Positions 8,220 through 18,182 are shown, numbered from the stretch's first letter. The stretch: DNA of 33,476 nucleotides from a bacterium (GCA_009923445.1 RFTN01000015.1:1-33476); one strand, 5' to 3'. The notes: generated by a model not told the origin, from the letters alone. Numbers and translations: made by a program.

Positions 8220-8774
8220 TTGTTCAAGTTCCTGTTTTAACTGATCATAGTTTTTGTACCATATAGCATACATGCCTATGTCTTTAGCACCAGTTGCATA
8301 GCGTTCGATATCATCTACAAATACAGCTTCGTTTGGCTGTACACCTAAGCGGTCGCAAATAGTGTGATACGCTTGTGGATACGGTTTGGTAATGCCCATC
8401 TCAAAACTAAGTGCCGTAGCATCAAATAACGCAACCTGATCGGCTGTAAAAAGCTCATCCAGCCAATCTGCGCCAGCATTACTCAAAAGCCCAATTTTGT
8501 AAGTTTTTTTAAGCTGAGCAACATAATCAAATAGCCGTTGATCGGCAACATTATTCTCTATATCTTTATAAGCTTGAGTAACTTCAACATGCGCCAAATC
8601 TGCAACCTGCGCCACAAAGCCGTCATAGTCAAGTAGCCCAGAATCTACCTGTCTGCTTAAATCGTGAGCTTGCTGTTTAGCAATAGGGTCATTACCAAAA
8701 TGTTTTTGCGCAAAAGGCAACCAACCATCACTTGTAAGCACGCCAAAACAATCAAAAATTATCGACTTAATCAC
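8196..8774 (-). CDS. HAD-superfamily hydrolase (GTG start)
   Basis: IIFDCFGVLTSDG, IGLLSNAGADW, GITKPYPQAYHTICDRLGVQPNEAVFVDDIERYATGAKDIGM. Confidence 0.9.
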   Translation of the reverse strand: MIKSIIFDCFGVLTSDGWLPFAQKHFGNDPIAKQQAHDLSRQVDSGLLDYDGFVAQVADLAHVEVTQAYKDIENNVADQRLFDYVAQLKKTYKIGLLSNAGADWLDELFTADQVALFDATALSFEMGITKPYPQAYHTICDRLGVQPNEAVFVDDIERYATGAKDIGMYAIWYKNYDQLKQELEQLLANSNP

Positions 8775-8801
8775 TACTGACTAGTATAGCAAGGTATGAG
8801 G

Positions 8802-9410
8802 TTATTGTAATGATGCGTATTGGTTTGAAAGAATCGTTGTGTAGTCAGGAATCTGTGCCCTAAATAAAGAACGTACTGCGGCCGATGCACCACCCATTGT
8901 TCCCTGGCGCCCTGTACACGAAGTACTCCATAGGCGACTAATTTGTTCGTTTTGGTCTTTAAGTATATATGCATAACGATTACCGCTCGGGCAGGCAGCT
9001 AAGCCGTCGTCGTCACCCTGAATACGTAGCGAAGTTAAAAAGTTATTTCGCTCAAGGGCGCGTAAAAATGCCTGATACGCCACCGAATTATTGTCATATT
9101 TTTTGGTATTAGTTGGACGACGTTGGTAGCCAATAAATGTAGTTATTTGACGGTAGCTGTCTGTAACTTCAATGTTGTAGCTAATATAGTTTTCATCGCC
9201 GACTATTGGTCCACTTGCCTCAACTGATACTGCTGTATTTGACCTTGCAAAATCAGTAAGTACTAATTTTTTGTCTGTACTGACTTTTGTCGAATTATTA
9301 GGCTTAAATACACTTTGTGCAATAGCAATTACACCCCAAATAGACAACACTAATAAAATTAGTCCGAATAATGAAAACAAAGCAACTCTAAAGCGGGACG
9401 CGTATTCCAT
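8802..9410 (-). CDS. Hypothetical protein with N-terminal transmembrane segment
   Basis: FRVALFSLFGLILLVLSIWGVIAIAQSVF hydrophobic segment followed by a soluble domain; TATAAT 6 nt upstream of ATG. Confidence 0.75.
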   Translation of the reverse strand: MEYASRFRVALFSLFGLILLVLSIWGVIAIAQSVFKPNNSTKVSTDKKLVLTDFARSNTAVSVEASGPIVGDENYISYNIEVTDSYRQITTFIGYQRRPTNTKKYDNNSVAYQAFLRALERNNFLTSLRIQGDDDGLAACPSGNRYAYILKDQNEQISRLWSTSCTGRQGTMGGASAAVRSLFRAQIPDYTTILSNQYASLQ

Positions 9411-9416
9411 TACATT

Positions 9417-9422
9417 ATTATA
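9417..9422 (-). promoter_or_regulatory. Extended -10 (TGCTATAAT), 6 nt before the 9410 ATG
   Basis: Reverse strand TGC-TATAAT-AATGTA-ATG. Confidence 0.65.
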
Positions 9423-9488
9423 GCATATTTAGTATTATGATGCAAAATAGTTCGTATAACCTTACCAGCTCCGCATAGTAACTTGAAC

Positions 9489-9530
9489 AAAAAAAGACAC
9501 AACCAATAAAAATGTTTCATTGGTTGTGTC
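9489..9530 (-). terminator. Strong Rho-independent terminator for the 9547-10532 genes
   Basis: Perfect 12-bp stem GACACAACCAAT / ATTGGTTGTGTC (9496-9507 / 9519-9530) followed on the minus strand by TTTTTTT. Confidence 0.9.
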
Positions 9531-9546
9531 GTAAATACTGCGCGTT

Positions 9547-9861
9547 TTAGTCTTGAATGTTAACGCCGATACCGCCCGAGCTCTCTGCGATAACGTTAAA
9601 AATCCAACCGTGAATATACCCTACTATGTAGCCTATACCGAAGTAAATTAAAGGTACAACTATAAGAGCAAGTACGCCAGTTGCGAGGCCAAATGATAGA
9701 CCCTTTAGTACGCTATTGGTGCTATCTGCAATGGCGATAGTCGTGTTTAAGCTGTACATAACAGCGATTACTAAACCGATAGCTGCACCAAAAGTCGCCT
9801 CGAACATAGCAATTGAGCTTGCTTTAACGCCTGTAATTGTTTTAAGTGTATTTTTAGCCAT
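9547..9861 (-). CDS. Small integral membrane protein, unknown function
   Basis: Hydrophobic segments (AAIGLVIAVMYSL; GVLALIVVPLIYFGIGYIVGYIHG); SD GGGAGA upstream. Confidence 0.75.
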   Translation of the reverse strand: MAKNTLKTITGVKASSIAMFEATFGAAIGLVIAVMYSLNTTIAIADSTNSVLKGLSFGLATGVLALIVVPLIYFGIGYIVGYIHGWIFNVIAESSGGIGVNIQD

Positions 9862-9878
9862 TCAATAATCTCCCTTTA

Positions 9879-10532
9879 TTATTTACTAGTTTTAGCGGGT
9901 ACGTACGCGTACGTGTCACCCATATATTCAGCTACAGCAGTACGAAGCTGCGCGTTATACGTAATCATTGTGCCTGCAAGCCATACAAACAACCACAAAA
10001 ACGATTGATCTATGACACTTAGCATTGTACGAATAATACCGTCGTTATTTAACTGCTCAGCAGTAACACTGCCTGCGATCAAAAATACTCCAGCTAGTAT
10101 AAATAGCACGCCGGCCATTGATGTTATTGCCATAACAAAGCCTGCCCCCATTGCACCAGAGCTTGCTACCATTAGACCAATAATAAAGCCCGATAGCGCT
10201 AGCAAGAACACAACGAATCCATCCTTGTCTAACCCAAGCGCAACGCCTAGGTACGACAATATTGAAGCGCCAATTAGTGCGGTCAATACGATGACTGCTA
10301 TCTCAAAGTATACAAACGACAATATAGCCATTAGTAGACCAACTGTTAGCGCTACAAAAATTGCTACGGTTGTACTGACTGCTCCTTTGCCGAATATTCC
10401 CTGAAAACCAGTGAATCCGACCATTGCTCCTGCTACCAATCCGACCATTGGCAATAGTATCTTAAACAACTTATAGCCTAGCAAGCTAGACAATAGTCCT
10501 ACCCCCATTAATGCTAATGCAACGAGAACCAT
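9879..10532 (-). CDS. Multi-pass membrane protein (DUF4203/TMEM198-like in appearance)
   Basis: Start refined to MVLVALALMG at 10532, preceded by SD GGAGGT; repeated glycine-rich TM helices. Confidence 0.7.
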   Translation of the reverse strand: MVLVALALMGVGLLSSLLGYKLFKILLPMVGLVAGAMVGFTGFQGIFGKGAVSTTVAIFVALTVGLLMAILSFVYFEIAVIVLTALIGASILSYLGVALGLDKDGFVVFLLALSGFIIGLMVASSGAMGAGFVMAITSMAGVLFILAGVFLIAGSVTAEQLNNDGIIRTMLSVIDQSFLWLFVWLAGTMITYNAQLRTAVAEYMGDTYAYVPAKTSK

Positions 10533-10733
10533 GCGCACCTCCTTAATTTTACCTACTAACAGTAGTACACCCTTTTTGACTTGAGCGCAAGACATTGAAC
10601 AAAAAACATCTTAAAACTTGTAAGTCTTTTTTACGGCATAACAACTATCAACTACGAAGTAATTAATTTAAAAACACATTTTTTATGTTTGAGTTGTGCA
10701 CGTTTTTGATATTAAGCGGTACAATACAAGTAC

Positions 10734-11609
10734 ATGGCGAAAAAACAATCTACAAATAATAAGAATATGTTTAAAATATTTACTAATGCCTTGTTACTAA
10801 GCGGCGTTTTTGTAGGACTACTATTGCTACAGTCAGCAGTGTGGGCTGGACGTGCGTTTTTTGATACAAAAACATTTAGCAATACCGTAACAAATTCTCT
10901 TACGAGCCAGTCAAGTCGCGATGCAATTGCCGCAGAGCTTGTAAATAAAGCGTTTGAAGATCGGCCAATAGCACGCCGAGTTATAGGTCCTAAACTAACA
11001 AGCGGTGTATCGTCTCTACTTGATAGTTCTATAGCCGAAAACTCAATTCGTACAATTAGTGATCGCATGCAAAGCTACCTTAGCGCAAGTGATCAAAACC
11101 AAAAAACAGTAGCAATAGATGTAACCGGTCTCAAGACTGTTATTCAGACTGTTTCAAGCCTAGTAGACACATCAAACGGCCAAACAATTAACAGCGATAA
11201 ACTGCCGGATACTATTACAATTATTGATGCCGAGAAAGTACCTTCTTTCTACAAATACGGCAAGATTCTATACTATCTAAGCCCACTCAGTGCCCTACTG
11301 GTAATTGGTTGTGCGTTTGGTTATATTAAACGATCTAAAAATGGTTACAGGCGCCTATATGTTGTTTGTGCCACGGTGGCAGCGAGTACGCTGACTGCAA
11401 TTGCTATGGGACCACTATTTAAACCATCTGTGCTTGAGTTTGCTAAATCAACGTCTACCCGTACAGTTGTCGCCAACCTATATGACGCCTTTTTGCACTT
11501 GTTTACACGGCAACTATTTATTGCATTAGTACTAAGTATTATAATAGCGTTAGCTTTGTTTATAGTCCAAAACCAACGCAAAATTGTCGCAGTATTTACT
11601 AAAAAATAG
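10734..11609 (+). CDS. Hypothetical membrane protein
   Basis: N-terminal TM (ALLLSGVFVGLLLLQSAVWAG) and C-terminal TM helices; TACAAT 8 nt upstream of ATG. Confidence 0.75.
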   Translation: MAKKQSTNNKNMFKIFTNALLLSGVFVGLLLLQSAVWAGRAFFDTKTFSNTVTNSLTSQSSRDAIAAELVNKAFEDRPIARRVIGPKLTSGVSSLLDSSIAENSIRTISDRMQSYLSASDQNQKTVAIDVTGLKTVIQTVSSLVDTSNGQTINSDKLPDTITIIDAEKVPSFYKYGKILYYLSPLSALLVIGCAFGYIKRSKNGYRRLYVVCATVAASTLTAIAMGPLFKPSVLEFAKSTSTRTVVANLYDAFLHLFTRQLFIALVLSIIIALALFIVQNQRKIVAVFTKK

Positions 11610-11611
11610 CC

Positions 11612-12100
11612 TTATACAATAGCTGTAATGGCTGGGTCAACTAGTTGTTTATAGTCTTGTGACTTTATAGCTATACTCGCATCGCGGCCGGCATTAAAAA
11701 TAATGCGATCGTTTGCAAACAAACTACTGTCGGCATAGACTTCAATGCCGAACAAATTACCAAATGGCGGCACTCCACCGGGCCGTATACCTCCAGTTAA
11801 TTCTGAGACTTCTGACTCGGTTGCAAATCGTAGGCCGTTGGCACCAGCAGCGAGTTTTAGTTTTTTGCTATCAAACTTTTTATCGCCAGGTACTACGGCT
11901 TGTACAAACTTTTTACCTACGTGCGGGATTTTAACGCGTACAATCAGAGCTTTTGCTCCTTCTGCCAGCGTGTAGTCGGGGCGTAGTGCTGCAGCTTCTT
12001 CACTGGTGCGCACAGTAGTTTCGTGCTCAAAACTCTCGTACCACACCCCTGCTTGCTTTATTACGTCTAAAATTTGGTGGAATATATCATGCTCAGCCAC
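11612..12100 (-). CDS. YbaK/EbsC-family aminoacyl-tRNA deacylase-like protein
   Basis: SFEHETTVRTSEEAAALRPDYTLAEGAKALIVRV, GGIRPGGVPPFGNLFGIEVYAD. GTG start immediately after the polA stop. Confidence 0.85.
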   Translation of the reverse strand: MAEHDIFHQILDVIKQAGVWYESFEHETTVRTSEEAAALRPDYTLAEGAKALIVRVKIPHVGKKFVQAVVPGDKKFDSKKLKLAAGANGLRFATESEVSELTGGIRPGGVPPFGNLFGIEVYADSSLFANDRIIFNAGRDASIAIKSQDYKQLVDPAITAIV

Positions 12101-14470
12101 TTATAATTCGCCCCAGTTTTTGCCGATAGATACATCAACCCTTAAATTGACACCTAAACTTGGGTAAATGTTTTCCATAGTCTGTTTTAGCAGCTTGCCT
12201 ACTTGCTCAGCATCGGACTCAAGGCATTCAACTAATATACTGTCGTGTATTTGCAACAGCTGTGTTGCGCCTTTTGGTAGCATTGGGTTTACCGCAGTCA
12301 TAGCCATTTTGGTAAGGTCAGCGGCTGTGCCTTGTATTGGCATGTTTACTGCTGCCCGAAAGGCGCCTTCGCGTACCATGTAGGCTGGCGATTTTGCGTC
12401 AGGTGTTGGACGGCGGCGCCCAAGCAAAGTCTCTACATAGCCACGCTTGTCGGCTTGCCCTCTGAACTTGGTAATCATGTCTTTAAGCTTTGGGCGCACC
12501 ATAAAGTATTTGTCTATAAAGTCTTTGGCCTCATTCATGCTTATACCAGTGCCGCTTGCCAAACCAAATGTGCCCTGCCCATACAAAATACCAAAGTTAA
12601 CCGCCTTGGCTGCATAGCGCATTTCTTTGGTGACGTCTTTGGGGTCAATGCCCTGAATTAACGCGGCTGTTTCGGTATGAATATCGCGGTCATTATTAAA
12701 CGCAGTAATCATGCCCTCATCGCCACTCATGGCAGCAGCAATGCGCAGTTCGAACTGGCTGTAGTCGGCACTTACAAATACGTTACCCGGCTCGGTAATA
12801 AAGCCCTTACGAATCTCGCGACCCAGTTCGGTACGTACCGGAATGTTCTGCAAGTTCGGGTCTATGCTACTTAACCGCCCCGTTGCAGCAATAGTCAGGT
12901 TAAACGTGGTGTGCACTCGGTCGTGTTTGTCGACAAGTTTTGGCAACGTGTCTACGTACGTACTTTTGAGCTTTGTAAATTCGCGGTAATTTTGTATGCA
13001 TTCAATAATTGGATGTGTATCTTTTAGCTTGTCTAGCACGTCGACAGCAGTGCTGTAATGCCCCGCCTTACCTTTTTTTGTAACAGATATTGGCAGCGCC
13101 AATTTTACGAATAGTATTTCGCTTAGCTGACTAGGGCTCGATATATTGAATTCTTGGTTGGCATAGCCGTAAATTGTTTGTTCGATGTCACTAATACGGC
13201 CTTCGAGGTCGGTACTAAAGTTAGCAAAAAAGCTCGGGTCAATTTTAATACCAGCACGTTCCATGTGTGCCAAAACAGGAATCACCGGCCAATCAACAGT
13301 CTCGGCTAGCTTAATGAGGCTAGTTACTTCACTCATTTGCTCGCCTTGTATGTTGGCAAGAGCTGCTACAACAGACGCCAGTTCACTGGCACGCTCTAAC
13401 AATTGATCATCATCTAGATCTTCGAGGTTACCCTCGAACCCTAAATCACGGGTGGCAATATCAGTTAATGTTTGCTCACGTGCAAGACTATTAACAATAA
13501 ATGACCCGACGAGCGTGTCGTGTGCAACCCTAGGTAATTCTAGCCCAAGCTCTAAAAGCACCTTAAAGCTGTTTTTAACATCATGACCAATAACTGCCGG
13601 TGGTAGCGTTATGTCGCCAAGTGTAATAGTGACTTTACGCAGGTCTATCGCATAGGTTGTTTCAGAGTCGCTTAATATAAGTACCTTTGGGTCGTCGCCA
13701 TTCTTGCCAGCAGCCCTTGCGTGCAACACGACATCGCCCTGCAACTTAATATCAGCAAGTTCGGCGTGTTTGGTTATATGCACGCAGGGTTTTTCGTGCA
13801 AGTCTACTAACCCGCCGCTTATTAAACTACCCTGTACTTCGTGGTGGCCGACTGGTTTAGCCGCATCAGTATTTTTCATACCTTCTGGCAAGTTACGAAG
13901 CAAGCTTCTAAACTCTAGCCGAATCAAAATTTCTTTTAAGCGAGCGGTATCTAGCTTATTTACATCCATCTCAGTAAGGTCGAGCGGTATGGGCGCATCG
14001 TCGTATAACCTAGCAACTTCTTGGCTCATATAGGCAGATTCTTTACCCGCTATGAGTTTTTTGGCCAGGCTGTCTTTAATTAAACTAACGTTCTCGTAAA
14101 TGCCGTCTAATGTTTTAAACTGTTGCAACAAATCAACTGCACCCTTTTCGCCAATACCTGGCACGCCTGGAATATTGTCAGATCCATCCCCTTTTAAACT
14201 CTTTAAATCTAAAAACTGGTCAACAGTTATACCGTATTTTGCTTCGAATGCTTCTATATCAAAACGTTCAATATTGGTAAGGCCCTTTTTAAGTGCATAC
14301 ATATGAGTCAGTGGCCCGACACATTGCAGCATATCTAGGTCACTACTAATAAGCATTGTTTCTATGCCTTCGGCAGCAGCTTTTTTACTTATACTACACA
14401 TAATGTCGTACCCACGATAAAACACCGATTTACCATCGATTATAGCTAACTTCTTTGGCACCTCTGTCAT
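12101..14470 (-). CDS. polA: DNA polymerase I, with apparent in-frame internal deletion in the 5'-nuclease domain
   Basis: Polymerase motifs (VSADYSQFELRIAAAMSGD, YAAKAVNFGILYGQGTFGLA, LLQIHDSILVE); N-terminus jumps from IDGKSVFYRGY to DIMCSISKKAAAEGIETMLISSDLDMLQ. Confidence 0.95.
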   Translation of the reverse strand: MTEVPKKLAIIDGKSVFYRGYDIMCSISKKAAAEGIETMLISSDLDMLQCVGPLTHMYALKKGLTNIERFDIEAFEAKYGITVDQFLDLKSLKGDGSDNIPGVPGIGEKGAVDLLQQFKTLDGIYENVSLIKDSLAKKLIAGKESAYMSQEVARLYDDAPIPLDLTEMDVNKLDTARLKEILIRLEFRSLLRNLPEGMKNTDAAKPVGHHEVQGSLISGGLVDLHEKPCVHITKHAELADIKLQGDVVLHARAAGKNGDDPKVLILSDSETTYAIDLRKVTITLGDITLPPAVIGHDVKNSFKVLLELGLELPRVAHDTLVGSFIVNSLAREQTLTDIATRDLGFEGNLEDLDDDQLLERASELASVVAALANIQGEQMSEVTSLIKLAETVDWPVIPVLAHMERAGIKIDPSFFANFSTDLEGRISDIEQTIYGYANQEFNISSPSQLSEILFVKLALPISVTKKGKAGHYSTAVDVLDKLKDTHPIIECIQNYREFTKLKSTYVDTLPKLVDKHDRVHTTFNLTIAATGRLSSIDPNLQNIPVRTELGREIRKGFITEPGNVFVSADYSQFELRIAAAMSGDEGMITAFNNDRDIHTETAALIQGIDPKDVTKEMRYAAKAVNFGILYGQGTFGLASGTGISMNEAKDFIDKYFMVRPKLKDMITKFRGQADKRGYVETLLGRRRPTPDAKSPAYMVREGAFRAAVNMPIQGTAADLTKMAMTAVNPMLPKGATQLLQIHDSILVECLESDAEQVGKLLKQTMENIYPSLGVNLRVDVSIGKNWGEL

Positions 14471-14476
14471 AAATAC

Positions 14477-14482
14477 AGTATA
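14477..14482 (-). promoter_or_regulatory. -10 element TATACT, 6 nt before the polA ATG
   Basis: Reverse strand TATACT-GTATTT-ATG. Confidence 0.6.
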
Positions 14483-14566
14483 CGCCCCAGAGAAGTGTTA
14501 TAAAACCACATAATATGTTACTGCAACAAGGGGTAGAATAAACAAAAGCATGTACAATAATATCAA

Positions 14567-17332
14567 ATGGGTAAAACACTTACAGATATTGTAGAAAGCT
14601 ACCGAATAAGTACCAAGGAATCGCTGCAGCTGCTACAAAGCACCCTCGAAGGCTTAAGTACAAAAGAAGCGGAATCACGCCAAGAAAAAAATGGCTTTAA
14701 CAAACTAGAGGCCGGCAAGCAAGATCGTTTATACATTAGATTCTTTAGACAATTTAAAGATTTAATGCTTATTTTGCTTATACTATCATCTTTATTTTCA
14801 TTTGGAATTGGCGATAAACGCACTGGCATAATTTTAATGACAATAGTGTTAATAAACGCAATCATTGGTTTCAGCCAAGAATACAAAGCCGAAAAAGTCA
14901 TGGCAAGCCTAGAAAAATTAGTCGTGCCGCTCGCTAAAGTAGTACGCAATGGAAAATTAACCGAATTACCGAGTGAGCAGCTTGTACCTGGTGATGTCAT
15001 ATACATAGAAGAGGGCGATAGTGTCCCTGCTGATTGCCGAGTGCTAGAAGAGACAGAGTTAAGTACAAATGATTTTGCACTAACTGGCGAAAGCAGCCCA
15101 AGCCGTAAGTTTCAGCACGAAATTGAATCGTCGGTACCATTAGCTGAGCGTCACAACTTAGTATTTATGGGAACAACCATTGCTACGGGCGACGCAACAT
15201 GTTTAGTCATAGCTACGGGCGCACAAACAGAGCTCGGCCGTATAGCAAGCTTGAGTAGTAGCACAAAAGCTGACGCCAGCCCGCTACAAAAAGAAATGAC
15301 CAACCTAGCAACCACAATTACCAAGTACACTATGGTGCTAAGCGTGATACTGGCAGCTGTTGCATGGCAATCTGACTTTGGGCTAAAGGCTGCATTCATA
15401 TTTGCTATTGGTATTGCAAGCGCCATGATACCCCAGGGCTTGCCTGCCGAGGTGAATACTGCGCTAGCTAGTGCGGCAGGACGCCTAGCCAAAGATCGGG
15501 CCTTGGTTAAAAAGTTAAGCGCCGTCGAAACGCTTGGAGCAACGAGCGTTATATTAACCGACAAAACTGGTACGCTCACTAAAAATGAAATGACCGTACA
15601 GCACGTACTTGCCGGCAGCACCGTATACGCAGTAACTGGTACTGGGTACCAAGCAAATGGCACGCTAGTTTCGGCAAAAGGCACTGCCCTTCCAAATTCC
15701 ACTATACAAGCGCTGAAAGATTTTTTTGTTGTTGGATCTTTTGCAAGCAATGCGCGCATACACGAACCCGACGATACACACGCAAACTGGTACTGCTTGG
15801 GTGACCCAACTGAGGGCGCACTAATTACACTGGCCAACAAAGTAGGTCTTGACCACGATATGCTCGAAAAAAACCACAAAGAGCTGCGTGAACACCCTTT
15901 TGATTCTGCACGTAAACGCATGAGCTCTATAAGGCTGTACGACGGTAAGTTGATGGCATTTATGAAGGGCGCTCCTGAGTCAGTGCTGTCTGTTTGTACC
16001 CATATTTGGGACGGTAAATCAATACGTAAAATGACTGTTCATGATCTTCAAGATATACGGGCACGTAACGATTTATGGGCCAGCAGCGCAATGCGTAACC
16101 TAGCATTTGCAACCAGAGTTTTTACCAAAACTACTAACATATCAGACTTAAACTTAAAAACAGTCGAACAAAAAATGGTTTTTATGGGCATGGTCAGCAT
16201 GATTGACCCGCCCCGTGAGGAAGTGCCTGAGGCCATGAAAATTGCAAGCGATGCACATGTGCCGGTGTCTATTATTACTGGCGATAATGCCCTAACAGCA
16301 CGAGCAATTGCAGTACGTGCGGGCCTTGCCACCCACCCCGCCGACCTAACGATAGTAGACGGCGAATCGCTTGCAACGATGAGTGATTACGATGTACTCG
16401 CGCTCGTTACACGTGGCCAAGCAATATTTAGTCGGGTAGCACCAGAAGATAAGCTACGCATTGTAGAGTATACTAAAAAAGCCGGCTACGTCGTAGCAGT
16501 TACGGGTGACGGCATAAATGATGCGCCCGCATTAAAACGTGCAGACATTGGTGTTGCTATGGGCAAAACAGGCACAGACGTCGCCAAGCAGTCTGCAGAG
16601 ATTATTTTACTTGACGATAGCTTTCATACGCTTGTTAACGCTATTCAATCAGGCCGAGTTATATTCCAAAATATTAAAAAGACAGTGCTAGCCTGTATTA
16701 CTAGCAACTTTGGAGAGTTGACGGTTGTTTTAATAGGCCTTGCAGCTGCAAGTTTATTTAATATTCCTGCGGCTATAACAGTCGTACAAATACTAGCCAT
16801 AGATTTAATTGCCGAACTATTCCCGCTTGCAGCACTTGGCTTTGACCCGGCAGCAAAAGGTATTATGCTACAAAAACCACGCAACTTAAAAAGCCACATT
16901 TTAAATAAATTGAGTTTTATTGATGTACTTTTAACAGGCTTTTTAATGGGCAGCCTAGCATATGTAAATTACATACTATACTTTAACCGTGCCGGAGTTA
17001 GCCCAACGTTAGATACCGTAAACACGTCAGTATATGCAGCTGCTACAACCATCACCTACCTTACGGTTGTTTTATGCCAATTTGGAAATATTTTATCAAG
17101 ACGTATCGGCGTGAATGATAAATTACTTAGCAGTTATTTGTTCAGCAATAAAGTACTGTTGGGTGCTTTTGCATTATCGCTTACATTAATATCGCTGCTC
17201 ATATATGCTCCATTTTTACAGCCTTATTTTGGCACAGCAAACCTAGCAATTGCAGATTGGTTATTTGCGCTTATAGCAGCAATAATATTCGTTACGGTTC
17301 GACGAACAATACCGCGAGTTAAACCTACTTAG
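14567..17332 (+). CDS. P-type cation-transporting ATPase (P2-like)
   Basis: TGES (ALTGESSPSRKF), ILTDKTGTLTKNEMTVQ, TGDNALTARAIA, VTGDGINDAPALKRADIGVAMG; M4 IPQGLPAEV. Confidence 0.95.
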   Translation: MGKTLTDIVESYRISTKESLQLLQSTLEGLSTKEAESRQEKNGFNKLEAGKQDRLYIRFFRQFKDLMLILLILSSLFSFGIGDKRTGIILMTIVLINAIIGFSQEYKAEKVMASLEKLVVPLAKVVRNGKLTELPSEQLVPGDVIYIEEGDSVPADCRVLEETELSTNDFALTGESSPSRKFQHEIESSVPLAERHNLVFMGTTIATGDATCLVIATGAQTELGRIASLSSSTKADASPLQKEMTNLATTITKYTMVLSVILAAVAWQSDFGLKAAFIFAIGIASAMIPQGLPAEVNTALASAAGRLAKDRALVKKLSAVETLGATSVILTDKTGTLTKNEMTVQHVLAGSTVYAVTGTGYQANGTLVSAKGTALPNSTIQALKDFFVVGSFASNARIHEPDDTHANWYCLGDPTEGALITLANKVGLDHDMLEKNHKELREHPFDSARKRMSSIRLYDGKLMAFMKGAPESVLSVCTHIWDGKSIRKMTVHDLQDIRARNDLWASSAMRNLAFATRVFTKTTNISDLNLKTVEQKMVFMGMVSMIDPPREEVPEAMKIASDAHVPVSIITGDNALTARAIAVRAGLATHPADLTIVDGESLATMSDYDVLALVTRGQAIFSRVAPEDKLRIVEYTKKAGYVVAVTGDGINDAPALKRADIGVAMGKTGTDVAKQSAEIILLDDSFHTLVNAIQSGRVIFQNIKKTVLACITSNFGELTVVLIGLAAASLFNIPAAITVVQILAIDLIAELFPLAALGFDPAAKGIMLQKPRNLKSHILNKLSFIDVLLTGFLMGSLAYVNYILYFNRAGVSPTLDTVNTSVYAAATTITYLTVVLCQFGNILSRRIGVNDKLLSSYLFSNKVLLGAFALSLTLISLLIYAPFLQPYFGTANLAIADWLFALIAAIIFVTVRRTIPRVKPT

Positions 17333-18182
17333 ACTTTTTTACAGAATTTTTTATAGCACCAAATACAATGCTTCGCTTTTGTAATTTGATGCGATGCTTA
17401 AATATAATCATGGGATCATTTTTAATGTGTTGCGCTGTCAAATTATAGGTGTCTATAGTTGTTTGCATGGGTACTCGCAACTTTTTAGGAACATAGTATT
17501 TGCCCAAGTTTGCTTCTGTTTGCCAGGTTGCATAGCGCAATAGTTGCGATTGTACAAAATCGGTAAACATATTTGGTTTTGTAAGCGCCTCTTGGTATGT
17601 CAGATTTTTTAAACCATGCATTTTTATTTCGTTGGCCGGAAAATAGCATCGTCCTAGCTCATTATTACTTTTAATCTCACGCAAAAAATCAATAATTTGC
17701 AGAGCTCTGCACTGCATGCGCACACTACGAAACGACTCTTCGGGCAAAGAAAGAATCTGCGCCAAAACAAGCCCTATAGCTTCACTACTGCCGTACATAT
17801 AGCTTTCTGTATCTTTAAAGGAACTGTAAACATGTTTTTCTAGATCCCACTTTTTGCTAAGTAAAAAAGCATCGACCCAGGCTGTATCGCAACGATAGCG
17901 ATGTAGCACATAAGTAATATTTTTCAGCGCGTATTCAGGTGCAGAGTCATCGACTTGCGCAGGCACAACACCTTCATCTATATGTTTCTTGATTTGTTTC
18001 CACCGATGTTCGATATATGTAAACTGTTTTTTGTTTGGAGAGGTGATATCTGTTATACCGTCTATAAACTGAACAAAAGAATACAGTTTAAATACATCGT
18101 CTCGAGCTTGCCTGGGAAGAAACTTAGTACTCCAATAATACGCATTTGTGTATTTTTGTAGTAACGTATTTTTTTTGCTCAT
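17325..18182 (-). CDS. Squalene/phytoene synthase-like protein
   Basis: YYWSTKFLPRQARDDVFKLYSFVQFIDGITD, GSSEAIGLVLAQIL, QCRALQIIDFLREIKSNNELGRCYFP. Start refined to MSKKNT at 18182. Confidence 0.82.
   Translation of the reverse strand: MSKKNTLLQKYTNAYYWSTKFLPRQARDDVFKLYSFVQFIDGITDITSPNKKQFTYIEHRWKQIKKHIDEGVVPAQVDDSAPEYALKNITYVLHRYRCDTAWVDAFLLSKKWDLEKHVYSSFKDTESYMYGSSEAIGLVLAQILSLPEESFRSVRMQCRALQIIDFLREIKSNNELGRCYFPANEIKMHGLKNLTYQEALTKPNMFTDFVQSQLLRYATWQTEANLGKYYVPKKLRVPMQTTIDTYNLTAQHIKNDPMIIFKHRIKLQKRSIVFGAIKNSVKKSK

Noticed and set aside
14400-14415. Intron or intein as an explanation for the polA discontinuity
   Set aside because: Sequence is missing rather than inserted; neither an intervening element nor splice-type sequence is present.
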